A stretch of DNA of 32,055 nt from Myxococcales bacterium (GCA_947445025.1 CANFCB010000012.1:1-32055), one strand, 5' to 3'. Numbered from the stretch's first letter, positions 17,120-25,544 are shown. The notes: generated by a model from the letters alone, not told the origin. Program-made: numbers and translations.

Positions 17120-18625
17120 ATGCCAATCTGCATGAATGAATCATCGAAGCATCCAGAAACGACAAACATGGTAAGCATTTACACGCAAGATCCAGGTCCT
17201 CGTCGCTTTAATTTTTTAGGTCTGGAACCCATTTTATTGCGTCGCATTATTCATCTAGGGTGGCCAGTCATAATTGGCATGCTGAGTCAAACAGCAATCA
17301 ACACCGTCGATTTACTTTTTATCGGGCGCTTACCTGAAGAAATAGCGGTGCCGGGCACAGCTGCCGTGCTTTCCTCCATCATCTTACTTTGGGCATTTGG
17401 TGGTTTTTTATCTTCTATTTCGGTCGGGACTCAGGTCATCAGCGCCCGCAGATTTAGCGAAGGCAATTGGCAGCAAACAGGTCGCGTGCTCACCAATGCT
17501 ATTGCCGTTTCCGTGATCGCTGCATTCTTTATCACGGCGCTTGCACAATTTTTACTGGAGCCACTCATGGCTTTGCTTTCACCAAGCACCGCCGTGCAAC
17601 AATTAGGAACATCTTATAGCCGCATCCGCTTTTGGAGCTTACTAGGCATGGCCTTGATGTCCTCTTACAAAAGTTTTTACGACGGCCTGGGACGTGTGCG
17701 AATTCACATGACTATCGCCATCATCATGAATATTGCCAACGGTATCATATGCTACTTTCTCATTTTTGGTTTTTCTATTTTTGGTTTCACTTTAAAACCC
17801 ATGTACATTGAAGGTGCGGCACTCGGGGCTGTGCTTTCGAGTTACCTCGGTTTATTGCTCATGATTATTTGGTCACTACGCAAGCAAGATCGTCTATACT
17901 TTGGCGTTTATCGTCTCACGCAGTTAAATTGGAGTGTTGCTTTTGCAGTTGCTAGATTATCTTTTTGGTCAGGCTTGGCCACCGTGATTTTAATGTCCGG
18001 TGTTGGTTTATTTAATTACATAGTCGGGCTCATCGACCAATTAGAAGGCGTCGACGCCATCAACAGTTCTGCCGCTAGTATAATTATTCATGTCATGATG
18101 CTGGTATTCATGTCTTGCCTGGCTTTTGGAACATCCACTGCCACTTTAGTTTCTCAATCCATTGGCGCCAAAGTTCCCAATCTCGCCGAACGTTACGGCT
18201 GGCAAAGTGTTTTATTGGCAGTTTACATTGTCAGTTTTTTGGGTCTTTTCGCTTTTCTATTTCCCGAACCAATCTTGCGTATTTTTATGCCCAAAGAAGT
18301 CACGCAGGCGGACGGCTTAAAAGATGCCGTGGTCTTGCTGGCAATCCCGTCGTTAAAACTTGCCATTGGACTATTAGCACCTCTTGCAGCTGCAGCCATG
18401 GTCTTAACCCAAGCTCTGTACGGAGCGGGCAAAACTCGCTATGTCATGGTCGTCGAATTCCTTTTGCACTTTGGATGCCTGGTTCCCTTAGCTTGGTTTT
18501 TGGGTGTGGTTTGTCGTTTCGGTCTTTTGGGGTGCTGGCTTGCTGCTGTAGTTTATGCGGCGCTATTATTGGTGGCGACAGGAATCAAATTCTGGCGAGG
18601 CCACTGGAAAGAAATGGTCATTTAA
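17120..18625 (+). CDS. MATE-family efflux transporter
   Basis: This 501-residue polytopic membrane protein has about 12 hydrophobic helices in two similar halves. The first helix pair reads HLGWPVIIGMLSQTAINTVDLLFIGRL, the family's opening signature, followed by AAVLSSIILLWAFGGFLSSISVGTQV. The second half (LSFWSGLATVILMSGVGLFN and later GTSTATLVSQSIGAK) repeats the pattern. MATE proteins export organic cations and drugs by Na+ or H+ antiport. The substrate cannot be told from sequence. Alternative starts exist at 17132 and 17168; none has a good ribosome site, so the longest is kept. dnaJ follows after 23 bases. Confidence 0.9.
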   Translation: MPICMNESSKHPETTNMVSIYTQDPGPRRFNFLGLEPILLRRIIHLGWPVIIGMLSQTAINTVDLLFIGRLPEEIAVPGTAAVLSSIILLWAFGGFLSSISVGTQVISARRFSEGNWQQTGRVLTNAIAVSVIAAFFITALAQFLLEPLMALLSPSTAVQQLGTSYSRIRFWSLLGMALMSSYKSFYDGLGRVRIHMTIAIIMNIANGIICYFLIFGFSIFGFTLKPMYIEGAALGAVLSSYLGLLLMIIWSLRKQDRLYFGVYRLTQLNWSVAFAVARLSFWSGLATVILMSGVGLFNYIVGLIDQLEGVDAINSSAASIIIHVMMLVFMSCLAFGTSTATLVSQSIGAKVPNLAERYGWQSVLLAVYIVSFLGLFAFLFPEPILRIFMPKEVTQADGLKDAVVLLAIPSLKLAIGLLAPLAAAAMVLTQALYGAGKTRYVMVVEFLLHFGCLVPLAWFLGVVCRFGLLGCWLAAVVYAALLLVATGIKFWRGHWKEMVI

Positions 18626-18648
18626 GCAACGGATTATGACTTTAACAT

Positions 18649-19701
18649 ATGGAAGATTACTACCAAATCCTCGGTGTCAGTGTCGATGCTTCGCAAGAAG
18701 AAATTAAAAAGGCGTTTCATCGCTTGGCCAGACAATTTCATCCTGACGTACTGGGTAGCAATAAAAAAAATGACGACTACTTCAAAAAAATAACCGAAAG
18801 CTATCAAACACTTTCTGATCCCGATCAACGACGACACTATAACATTAAAAGAATTGTGAGAACTTCGCCGCAGTCTCCCAAATCCCACGTTCAAGACGCT
18901 GCCTTCTTTGCCTTTCAAGGTTTTTCTGAATTTTTAAATGATCTTTTATTTAAAGATGCCGCACAAGCCACACAAGCACCGACGCAAGGCCAACATGTCG
19001 AAACTCAACTAACGGTAAGCTTTGCCGAAGCATATTTGGGATGTCAAAAATCACTTTCATTTAAAGCGCTCCGGGTTTGTTCCGACTGCAAAGGCAAAGG
19101 CTGGCCGCCCAAACATCCTCCGCAAAAATGTCCAGAATGCCACGGCGCAAAAGTTCGCTTAGCCAAAGGGCCACTCCCCTTTAAGCGCTCTTGCAAACGG
19201 TGCAACGGTATCGGACAGATTCAAGCTCAAGTTTGCAGGCGTTGCAATGGCAATTGTTTGTTCACGGAAACAGAAACCATCGATATCGAAGTTCCGCCTG
19301 GCGTTAGCCATGAGACACGCCTATGCCTTTCTAAAAAAGGCAGTTCCGGACTTCACGGCGGCGAACGTGGCGATTTACTGGTACAAGTAGCCGTAGCACC
19401 AGACTCCGGCTTTTCGCGCCATGGCAATGATTTAAAAGTCAGCGCACCTGTCACCCTCAGTGAACTACTTTTAGGAACACAGATTCGCGTCAAAATCCCC
19501 GGCGATGAACTCACTATGCGTGTCCCCGCTGGCGCAGATTTGGGGCAATCGTTTCGTTTAAAAAACAAAGGTTTTGCTTACCACAAAAAAGAGAACCGCG
19601 GTGACCTGTACGTCACTTTGAAATTAACTTTGCCACCACACATTCCCGAATCAGCGCTTGCTTTACTTAAACAATTAGCAAAAATTGTTCCAGGATTTTA
19701 A
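18649..19701 (+). CDS. dnaJ: DnaJ chaperone (type I, short linker)
   Basis: The J domain (residues 2-65, YYQILGVSVDASQEEIKKAF with HPD at 31-33) is followed by a zinc domain with four C-x2-C-x-G-type motifs (CSDCKGKGW near 144, CPECHGAK, CKRCNGIGQ, CRRCNGNC near 196) and the two C-terminal substrate domains (PPGVSHETRLCLSKKG onward). The protein stimulates DnaK ATPase and delivers unfolded clients. At 350 residues it is a little shorter than most DnaJ proteins, and the usual Gly/Phe-rich linker is replaced by a short stretch (VQDAAFFAFQGFSEFLNDLL). Two zinc motifs lack the last Gly. No dnaK or grpE is nearby, so it could be an extra co-chaperone. Confidence 0.88.
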   Translation: MEDYYQILGVSVDASQEEIKKAFHRLARQFHPDVLGSNKKNDDYFKKITESYQTLSDPDQRRHYNIKRIVRTSPQSPKSHVQDAAFFAFQGFSEFLNDLLFKDAAQATQAPTQGQHVETQLTVSFAEAYLGCQKSLSFKALRVCSDCKGKGWPPKHPPQKCPECHGAKVRLAKGPLPFKRSCKRCNGIGQIQAQVCRRCNGNCLFTETETIDIEVPPGVSHETRLCLSKKGSSGLHGGERGDLLVQVAVAPDSGFSRHGNDLKVSAPVTLSELLLGTQIRVKIPGDELTMRVPAGADLGQSFRLKNKGFAYHKKENRGDLYVTLKLTLPPHIPESALALLKQLAKIVPGF

Positions 19702-19704
19702 AAT

Positions 19705-20094
19705 ATGTTTCGTGCCTTTATTTTGTTAGCAATTCTGCTTGGCTCTTTTCAAGCAATGAATGCCGCATATACCATCGATGTCTCTAAAAGCACGCAAACT
19801 TTAAAAGCAAAAGAGCATGGCCTCTTCATTGTCTCGGTTAAAATAGAACCCGAAGTTCAACTGAATCAAGAAGCACCTATCGAATTAGTTTTAGAAAAAA
19901 ACTTGAAGCTGCAATTTACCAAAACTACCTTAAACAAGACTGGCAACGCTTTTCAATTTCAAATTCCCTTTCAAGCTATAACAATTGGCAAACAGGCAAT
20001 TAAAGGCGAGCTGCGCTTTTTCTTATGCCGTGCCAACACCTGCACTGCCATTAAAGAATCGTTATCGCATAATGTAGAAGTGAACGCTTACTGA
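19705..20094 (+). CDS. Small exported protein with a Cys pair
   Basis: The 129-residue product has a Sec signal peptide ending near AMNAAYT, so it should be periplasmic. The mature part is predicted to be a beta-sandwich with two cysteines in GELRFFLCRANTCTAIKES. The pattern of a beta strand, Cys, five residues, Cys recalls the N-terminal domain of DsbD and related thiol-disulfide proteins, but the match is weak. It starts 3 bases after the dnaJ stop, suggesting coupled expression. A role in redox or envelope folding is possible and not proven. Confidence 0.7.
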   Translation: MFRAFILLAILLGSFQAMNAAYTIDVSKSTQTLKAKEHGLFIVSVKIEPEVQLNQEAPIELVLEKNLKLQFTKTTLNKTGNAFQFQIPFQAITIGKQAIKGELRFFLCRANTCTAIKESLSHNVEVNAY

Positions 20095-20191
20095 CAATTA
20101 AAAATTTAATGAGCAACTTGCATTAAAGGCAGAATTAATATGCTAGATCTAAACAGGTACCCATTGAGCCCGCAAATAAGGCATTAAATTT

Positions 20192-20884
20192 ATGACTCTT
20201 CTGGTTCTTGATGAAGGCAAACACCACGTTGTGGTAGACAAGCCATACAACATGGTGGTAGTGGCCGGTCGCGGCGTTCCTCGTCCCACTTTGCTGGATT
20301 TAGCCCAAGAAAAATGGGGAAAAGGCATCAAGCCCGTCCATAGAATCGATCGGGTCACCAGCGGCTGCTGCATTTTAGCCAAAAGCACCTATGGTCAACA
20401 AGCCTTAAGCGATGCCTTTAGACGGCACTTAATTGAAAAGAAATATTTGGTAATCATCGAGGGTAAGCCGTCTTTTACTTCGCTCAATATCGATGCCAGA
20501 TTGGAACGCATCGACGATCTAAAAGCCAAAAAAGGTTATTTAGCAACGCAGACCATTAATGAAGAGGGAAAGCGCGCCTTAACCCGTGTACAAGTTTGGG
20601 CTAGCAACGATAACTTTGCTGTGGTCTTGGCCAAACCACAAACCGGACGCATGCATCAAATCCGTGCCCACTTGGCACATGTGGGTCACCCTATCGTCGG
20701 CGATAAACAATACGGTGCTAAAACAGCCTTTGGCATTCACGCTATTGCGCTTTTTGCCTGGTCAGTCTCGTTCCCCTTGCCCGAAGGTGGACGTCGCGTT
20801 GTTCAAGCCACTCTGCCCAAAAGTTTTCAGGAATTTTTAAAAACCCAGAACCTCAACATTGCCGATAAATTAAAGTTGAATTGA
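20192..20884 (+). CDS. RluA-family pseudouridine synthase
   Basis: The 230-residue protein lacks an S4 domain and starts directly with the catalytic domain (VVVDKPYNMVVVAGRG). The active-site motif is VHRIDRVTSGCCILAKS, with the catalytic Asp in HRID, and the later QTGRMHQIRAHLAHVGHPIVGDKQYG is the standard family segment. Family members isomerise uridine to pseudouridine in rRNA or tRNA. Which position this one modifies cannot be told. It probably belongs to the MATE-dnaJ transcription unit, after a 97-base gap in which I see no clear terminator. Confidence 0.86.
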   Translation: MTLLVLDEGKHHVVVDKPYNMVVVAGRGVPRPTLLDLAQEKWGKGIKPVHRIDRVTSGCCILAKSTYGQQALSDAFRRHLIEKKYLVIIEGKPSFTSLNIDARLERIDDLKAKKGYLATQTINEEGKRALTRVQVWASNDNFAVVLAKPQTGRMHQIRAHLAHVGHPIVGDKQYGAKTAFGIHAIALFAWSVSFPLPEGGRRVVQATLPKSFQEFLKTQNLNIADKLKLN

Positions 20885-21080
20885 TTGTCGTGATTGTCTT
20901 AACAGCTCAGGCGTGCACTGCGGCCGTTGTCCGGCTTTCGTATAAAATCCTATGGATCAACTATAATCGTTCACGCCCATCGGAGTTGTCATGAAAGCCT
21001 GATGGCTTTAGCCCCGGTTCGGAATGACAGGAAAACCTTAGCCGAAACTCAGGTTAAAGATAGAGATCGGAGCAATCCAT
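20885..21080 (+). repeat. Intergenic spacer with interspersed repeat
   Basis: The segment at about 20980-21025 (GAAAGCCTGATGGCTTTAGC followed by CCCGGTTCGGAATGACAGG) resembles the block at about 205-245, so the repeat is dispersed. A perfect TATAAT at 20962-20967 is a possible -10 box for the next gene, but no good -35 stands at 16-18 bases. A ribosome site GGAG lies 8 bases before the ATG at 21081. No coding region is visible. Confidence 0.5.
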
Positions 21081-23336
21081 ATGCGAAAAATAACGTTTTT
21101 CAAAGTGTGCGGAAAAGATCACGCAAGCATTCAGCTAGACTCTGATGAAAATCTTACCGACGAAGAAACAGACGTCGAAAAAATTGCTCCGCCAAGCAAA
21201 CAAACTAATGCTGATTTCTATCGCAATGTTCTGTATTACAAACCATTGATTGTTGCTTTTTTGATTCTAGCAGTCGGTACGTTTTATTATTTTTATCCCG
21301 CTGAAAAATCTTTTTTTGCTTTTGTTCGCATATGGTGTCTTTTTCAGGCCTATGCTGTGCTCACCAATCTGAGTGAGCAGCTCCGCTTTTATGACTGGTG
21401 GAGCAAATCCACACTGAGCGACGCGAACACGAGAGGACTCGGTACGAATGGGTTTTGCCTATTTGGAGTTATCCCCATGCCAAATCTCTCGAGCGATTCG
21501 CTAAGAGCGGTTAGTGTCAGCTATATCGGCTGTTTGGTTTTGTGTGCTTTGTTTGCAGAACAACCGTTTATTGGATACCTATTTATAATCGCAACCGTCC
21601 TTGCTCTTTTCTACTTTTCTTCACTGTGGGCAGAGAGAAATGCGTCATATCATCGCGAATATGTGACCTTAGCTATTCTTTTCTATTTTTGTTTTACGCC
21701 CGACTTTTATGGATTCGGCCAGTCATCGCCTGCAATCAGTTTTTTAATTCAGCTTCACATTACTTCCATCTACGTGGCAGGGGCGGCGCAAAAAATCGCC
21801 TGTTCTTTTTGGGCAAAAAAAAACTGGTTCGCATGTGCCCCTCACGGATTCATGTGGCGCGCGATGTGGTCTAAGCCGTACTACAGCACAATACAGCGCT
21901 TCTTTTTCTTGAATCCAAAACTTATGGCTTTTGGCGGATTCTTGATTCTACTTCTTGAACTCGCGTTTTTTACGCTTTTTTGGGCAAGCCATGACACGCG
22001 AGTGACGGCGATAACCTGCATGCTTGTTTTTCACATTGCTGTATTCGTGCTGCAAGGGATTGACTACCTCACCTTTTGGAGTCCCGCTTTCCTGTTGTGG
22101 TTCATTGTGCAGGGAAGTTCAGATACGAGTATTTTGAACCTTTTACATTCGTGGTACATGGCTCCTGCAATCCTATTTTGTGCAACACAGCTACTGTACG
22201 CTTTGACTTTTGCAGAAGACCTAAACGTCAATGCTCCACCATTCACCTGTTGTCCCATGTTTGTGAATGTATGCAGATTTAATGAACGAATACCGCAGTA
22301 TTATTGCATGTGGGATTTGAGCTCTCCCATCGCATATGAGCGACTCGAGTGGATTTACCCCTTTGTTAAAGCCGAGTTTGGGATGGGCATGGTCGAATCT
22401 GATCTCGAAAAGCTTCCATTTAATTTCATTGGCTTTGGCTATTACGCTGAACCATGTCAGCTCCCTGCCTTGCAGAGAAAATGGTTTCACACTGATCTGA
22501 TAAAAGACGAAGGGTTTTTCCTCTATGCCAACTATGTAGTGGACCCGAAGTTGAGCAAACGATTAGCTCAACTCATGATTTGGCTACATGAAAATCAGCA
22601 TTCAACTTCGATTTACGACAAAATTTTTTTAAAGGATGCTATGGTGCGCTACACGGAGTGCTACAAAATGTTTGTCGACGATATTTTCGATGCCGATGCC
22701 GATGGGCCTTCAAAAGGTACTGACCTCTATTTGAAAACCTATACATGCGAAAAGGAAGAAGAGATAAGAGCCGTTTATGATGAATGGGCACCAAGTTATG
22801 ACGACCAAATGTTTAAATTGGGTTGGAATGCTCCGAACCAAATTGCTGAGCTGCTCGCAAGAGCATTTGCCAGTCATGAACGACCTTCGGCAAGAATTTT
22901 GGATGTCGGAGCAGGCACAGGACTCGTAGGACTTGCCCTCGCACATATCGGATTTAGATCACTTGATGCGTTTGATATTTCAAGCGAAATGCTTAAACAG
23001 GCTAAAGCCAGAGCAGTGTATGCAAATACCATCCTTGGAAATGCCGAAAATCTCACCGAGTATATAGACCAAAAATATGATGCAGTTGTTTGTGTAGGAG
23101 CACTCAACTTTGGCCACATTCTTCCAAACACTTTGATCGAATTGATTCATGCGACCAAGCAAAATGGCCATATTTGTTTTTCAACTCGAGAAGACTACTA
23201 TCAGATAAGCGCTCACGTCGTGCAAAAAGAACTGGAGCAGCAGCAACGCTGGCGACTGATTGCAAATGAAATTTATCCGACATCGATCAAAGATATGCCT
23301 CACCGACATTGGCTGTACCAAGTGATCGACTTCTAA
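21081..23336 (+). CDS. HTTM-like membrane domain fused to a SAM methyltransferase
   Basis: The 751-residue protein has three parts. Residues about 55-380 hold many hydrophobic helices in the order of bacterial HTTM (vitamin K carboxylase-like) domains: SFLIQLHITSIYVAGAAQKI near 224, GGFLILLLELAFFTLFWASH, then LVFHIAVFVLQGIDYLTFWS. Residues about 385-550 are soluble, with PFTCCPMFVNVC. The C-terminal part (about 560-751) is a class I methyltransferase with YDEWAPSYDDQMF, motif I LDVGAGTGLVGLALAHIG near 607, acidic motif II LDAFDIS and motif IV DAVVCVGALNFGHIL. The fusion suggests modification of a membrane-associated substrate; which one is unknown. No frameshift is seen. It lies between a dispersed repeat and the HTH module, as in an acquired island. 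Confidence 0.72.
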   Translation: MRKITFFKVCGKDHASIQLDSDENLTDEETDVEKIAPPSKQTNADFYRNVLYYKPLIVAFLILAVGTFYYFYPAEKSFFAFVRIWCLFQAYAVLTNLSEQLRFYDWWSKSTLSDANTRGLGTNGFCLFGVIPMPNLSSDSLRAVSVSYIGCLVLCALFAEQPFIGYLFIIATVLALFYFSSLWAERNASYHREYVTLAILFYFCFTPDFYGFGQSSPAISFLIQLHITSIYVAGAAQKIACSFWAKKNWFACAPHGFMWRAMWSKPYYSTIQRFFFLNPKLMAFGGFLILLLELAFFTLFWASHDTRVTAITCMLVFHIAVFVLQGIDYLTFWSPAFLLWFIVQGSSDTSILNLLHSWYMAPAILFCATQLLYALTFAEDLNVNAPPFTCCPMFVNVCRFNERIPQYYCMWDLSSPIAYERLEWIYPFVKAEFGMGMVESDLEKLPFNFIGFGYYAEPCQLPALQRKWFHTDLIKDEGFFLYANYVVDPKLSKRLAQLMIWLHENQHSTSIYDKIFLKDAMVRYTECYKMFVDDIFDADADGPSKGTDLYLKTYTCEKEEEIRAVYDEWAPSYDDQMFKLGWNAPNQIAELLARAFASHERPSARILDVGAGTGLVGLALAHIGFRSLDAFDISSEMLKQAKARAVYANTILGNAENLTEYIDQKYDAVVCVGALNFGHILPNTLIELIHATKQNGHICFSTREDYYQISAHVVQKELEQQQRWRLIANEIYPTSIKDMPHRHWLYQVIDF

Positions 23337-23457
23337 CTCAATTGGATATTTGTGTGAAATATTAGAATATTGCTTTATCTGAATAAGAAATTATTTTTAA
23401 AATAGCGCTTGCTTTTATTTTGGCTTTTAATTTATGCTGATTTTACTGAAAGTTGAT

Positions 23458-23591
23458 CGCACACGGTGTGCGTTCAGCAAAAAAATACCGCGCCTAATAC
23501 CGACAAAAGTTTATGGCGCGGCAGATTCAACAAAGAACCGGGGCGAAAATTAACACTCCGGTTCTGCTTGTAAAGCTTTTTATTAAGCTTT
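23458..23591 (+). promoter_or_regulatory. Structured leader with four consecutive perfect inverted repeats
   Basis: In the 264-base spacer 23337-23600 the first half is AT-rich and featureless, then four perfect hairpins follow: CGCACAC/GTGTGCG (23458-23464, 23466-23472), CCGCGCC/GGCGCGG (23488-23494, 23515-23521), AGAACCGG/CCGGTTCT (23534-23541, 23558-23565) and AAAGCTT/AAGCTTT (23572-23578, 23585-23591). The last ends just before the Shine-Dalgarno GGAG. Regulatory RNA leader, operator array or relic of a replication origin are the options. Confidence 0.55.
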
Positions 23592-23600
23592 GGAGTGTTC

Positions 23601-23963
23601 ATGACAAATAAAATATGCATCCCCATCGAGATATTTCACAATTCAAAATTATCGCTACGTGCCAAGTTTGTTTGGGTAGAGCTTTCGCTGTTGCCACGAG
23701 GTGTGAATGGCGAATTTGTTATTCATCAAAAAGAGTTAAGTTTGCAGCTGGGAATTTGTGTGAGTACGCTTAGGCGCGCTATAAAATCTCTTGAAGAGAA
23801 TAAGCTGATTCAATTTGTTGGGTTGTCAGACCAGCATTTTAAAAAGTTTGTTTTTAAGAGTGACGGTGTCGACGAGAAAATCCCCCTTTTTCTAAGGGGG
23901 ACTAAATCTAAAATTCACCGTCACGACTTGTGTGCATCGGGCAGTTTTCTAAGGGGGAATTAG
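23601..23963 (+). CDS. Helix-turn-helix protein with repeat-derived C-terminus
   Basis: The 120-residue product starts MTNKICIPIEIFHNSKLSLR and contains a winged-helix-like region: AKFVWVELSLLPRG, then IHQKELSLQLGICVSTLRRA and IKSLEENKLIQFVGL. The fold looks like the DNA-binding domains of plasmid or phage replication and regulatory proteins. From KIPLFLRGTKS onward the frame is made of the C-rich repeat and a partial second copy, so the original C-terminus was probably lost. GGAG 5 bases before the ATG at 23601 supports that start over a GTG 6 bases upstream. A second, about 92% identical copy lies at 1-175. It may be a truncated remnant. Confidence 0.62.
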   Translation: MTNKICIPIEIFHNSKLSLRAKFVWVELSLLPRGVNGEFVIHQKELSLQLGICVSTLRRAIKSLEENKLIQFVGLSDQHFKKFVFKSDGVDEKIPLFLRGTKSKIHRHDLCASGSFLRGN

Positions 23964-23965
23964 TC
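23877..23965. repeat. C-rich palindromic repeat, plus a partial second copy
   Basis: TCCCCCTT (23881-23888) and AAGGGGGA (23894-23901) form a hairpin followed by CTAAATC, as in the copy at 374-410. A half copy (TTTTCTAAGGGGGAATTAGTC) follows at about 23945-23965. Together they supply the last codons and the stop of the HTH gene. Confidence 0.7.
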
Positions 23966-23983
23966 CAGATACAAAACGGCCTG

Positions 23984-24008
23984 AACGCTTAAATTTTCAT
24001 TAAGCGTT
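23984..24008. terminator. Probable bidirectional terminator
   Basis: AACGCTTAA (23984-23992) and TTAAGCGTT (24000-24008) are perfect 9-base arms around a 7-base loop. A short T-rich run follows on the plus strand. The hairpin sits between the HTH gene and the stop of the ferredoxin gene on the other strand, so it could end both transcripts. Confidence 0.55.
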
Positions 24009-24377
24009 TTAGTTAATTGCCAAGGGATGATTCAAAAAAGCGTATTTATGCACAATCCGGCCACACATAAGATGCTCTTCGATAATCTGATCGAGGACAT
24101 CTGGTGTGCAAGAATGATACCAAGTCCCTTCTGGGTAAACCACCGCGATGGGGCCGGCTATACAGATACGAAAACAGCTGACCTTGGTTCGGCCGATATA
24201 AATCTCGTTGTTATTTTCCATTTCACCGATGCGGCGTTTTAAATGCATCCAAGATTCTAGGCCTTGCTCGAGGCTACAACATTTTGGCTTATGCTGATCG
24301 CAACACAAAAAAATATGACGCTTAACCTTCTCGAGGTGAAGTTTTTTAACAGTCGATTCTAAAGTTTCAGTCGGCAT
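24009..24377 (-). CDS. Thioredoxin-fold [2Fe-2S] ferredoxin
   Basis: The 122-residue protein matches the small thioredoxin-like ferredoxins: [14 protein letters not shown] (Cys25, 26, 33, 34), [11 protein letters not shown], then [20 protein letters not shown] with Cys68 and Cys72, and a closing [12 protein letters not shown]. The C-x3-C pair plus one cysteine from each N-terminal pair would bind the cluster. These proteins carry electrons in the cytoplasm, with varied partners. It lies 28 bases downstream of the topoisomerase VI A subunit on the same strand, possibly in one transcript. The partner enzyme is unknown. Confidence 0.87.
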   Translation of the reverse strand: MPTETLESTVKKLHLEKVKRHIFLCCDQHKPKCCSLEQGLESWMHLKRRIGEMENNNEIYIGRTKVSCFRICIAGPIAVVYPEGTWYHSCTPDVLDQIIEEHLMCGRIVHKYAFLNHPLAIN

Positions 24378-24405
24378 GGCAATTCCCTAATTTCATATAC
24401 ATATC

Positions 24406-25542
24406 TTAAGGCAAAAACTTGCTAGGATTTTTCAATTTTTGCGGCAAGTACTCTTCGATAACAAAGTTGAGTCCATGCAAACTCAAAGCTTGCTGTTCGG
24501 CGCGGACTTCCATTTTTAGTAACTTTTGCAAGGCATCTTGCCAAGGTTTATGCGCTTTGAAAAACGGGTCATTTTTCAGTGCATCATGCGCGCGTTTTCG
24601 ATCTTGTTCTCCGAGCGGATGGGTTGCTTTTTGCAAACCATAGTGCTCAATATCTTGCGGCGTCAATCCCAAATAAGTAGCACTAGGCACACAGAAAAAT
24701 TGATTAATATGCGCAGCGTTTCCCGATCCAACTTTTAGGGTACGATAAATATTCGCAATTCCATAAGGGTCACAATCTGTAAAAGCATAAACAGGAACTT
24801 TGGCTGACTCCGACAAGCGACGGACAAAGCGTCGACAGGCACGTGTCGGAACACCTCCCATGCTCACCAAAATACAGTTAGCTTGTTTCCAGTATTTATG
24901 GCTTTGTAAACGCTGAAACATACCTTGAGTTTCAATGCACAAAATAAACGAAGCCTTGGTCTGAAATTCTAAATGCTCAACCCACGACGGAACAGAATAT
25001 GCACCCGAGCCAAATTTAGTACAATCAATGACGATTTTTTCGCCGGTTTCTAAATCATGATCCACGACTTTTAATTCACCAGCAACAGCTCCTCCGTGTT
25101 GATCAGGAATGAAGCGTAGCTGCTCGCGGGTAATACCCTCAATGGCAAACATGGCCTCGATGTCATCCATGATTGCGTCAGATTCAGGTTGTTCCAAGAA
25201 ACGCGCATCACCCCAATTTTTCGATTGGTAGTACGCATCTCTTTTGGTAGCAAAATCATCGCTGGTTACTAAATCTTTGCTAAGCGACATCATTTTTAAC
25301 GTTTGCGCAAACGCTTTTACCGTGTTGACGCTTAACGTTCGCTTTTTGACGCCCGCGCCAAGTTCAAAAAAGCCTGCCTTCTTATCGTAACTGACATTGC
25401 TTAAACTTCGCAGCGGCATCTTAATGCTGGGTGCCTTTATCTTTTTGATTTCATTATGAATGATCATTGCGGTATTTTTAATCACCGCCAACGTCGCCTT
25501 ATCTTTTGTGGCGGATCCTGCTTTTGGTTTATCTACAGCCAT
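24406..25542 (-). CDS. top6A: DNA topoisomerase VI subunit A (Spo11 homologue)
   Basis: This 378-residue protein has the 5Y-CAP segment KRDAYYQSKNW with the catalytic tyrosine at 104 or 105, the region RFIPDQHGGAVAGELKV, and a Toprim domain with the Glu in ILCIETQGMFQRL and the Asp pair in YAFTDCDPYGIANIY. These are the cleavage-religation features of Top6A, the archaeal-type type IIB enzyme related to Spo11. It starts 2 bases after the Top6B stop (GGAG 5 bases before the ATG), so both subunits are made together. Topoisomerase VI is standard in archaea and plants but sporadic in bacteria. All active-site residues I can check are present, so the enzyme should be active. Confidence 0.93.
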   Translation of the reverse strand: MAVDKPKAGSATKDKATLAVIKNTAMIIHNEIKKIKAPSIKMPLRSLSNVSYDKKAGFFELGAGVKKRTLSVNTVKAFAQTLKMMSLSKDLVTSDDFATKRDAYYQSKNWGDARFLEQPESDAIMDDIEAMFAIEGITREQLRFIPDQHGGAVAGELKVVDHDLETGEKIVIDCTKFGSGAYSVPSWVEHLEFQTKASFILCIETQGMFQRLQSHKYWKQANCILVSMGGVPTRACRRFVRRLSESAKVPVYAFTDCDPYGIANIYRTLKVGSGNAAHINQFFCVPSATYLGLTPQDIEHYGLQKATHPLGEQDRKRAHDALKNDPFFKAHKPWQDALQKLLKMEVRAEQQALSLHGLNFVIEEYLPQKLKNPSKFLP

Positions 25543-25544
25543 AA

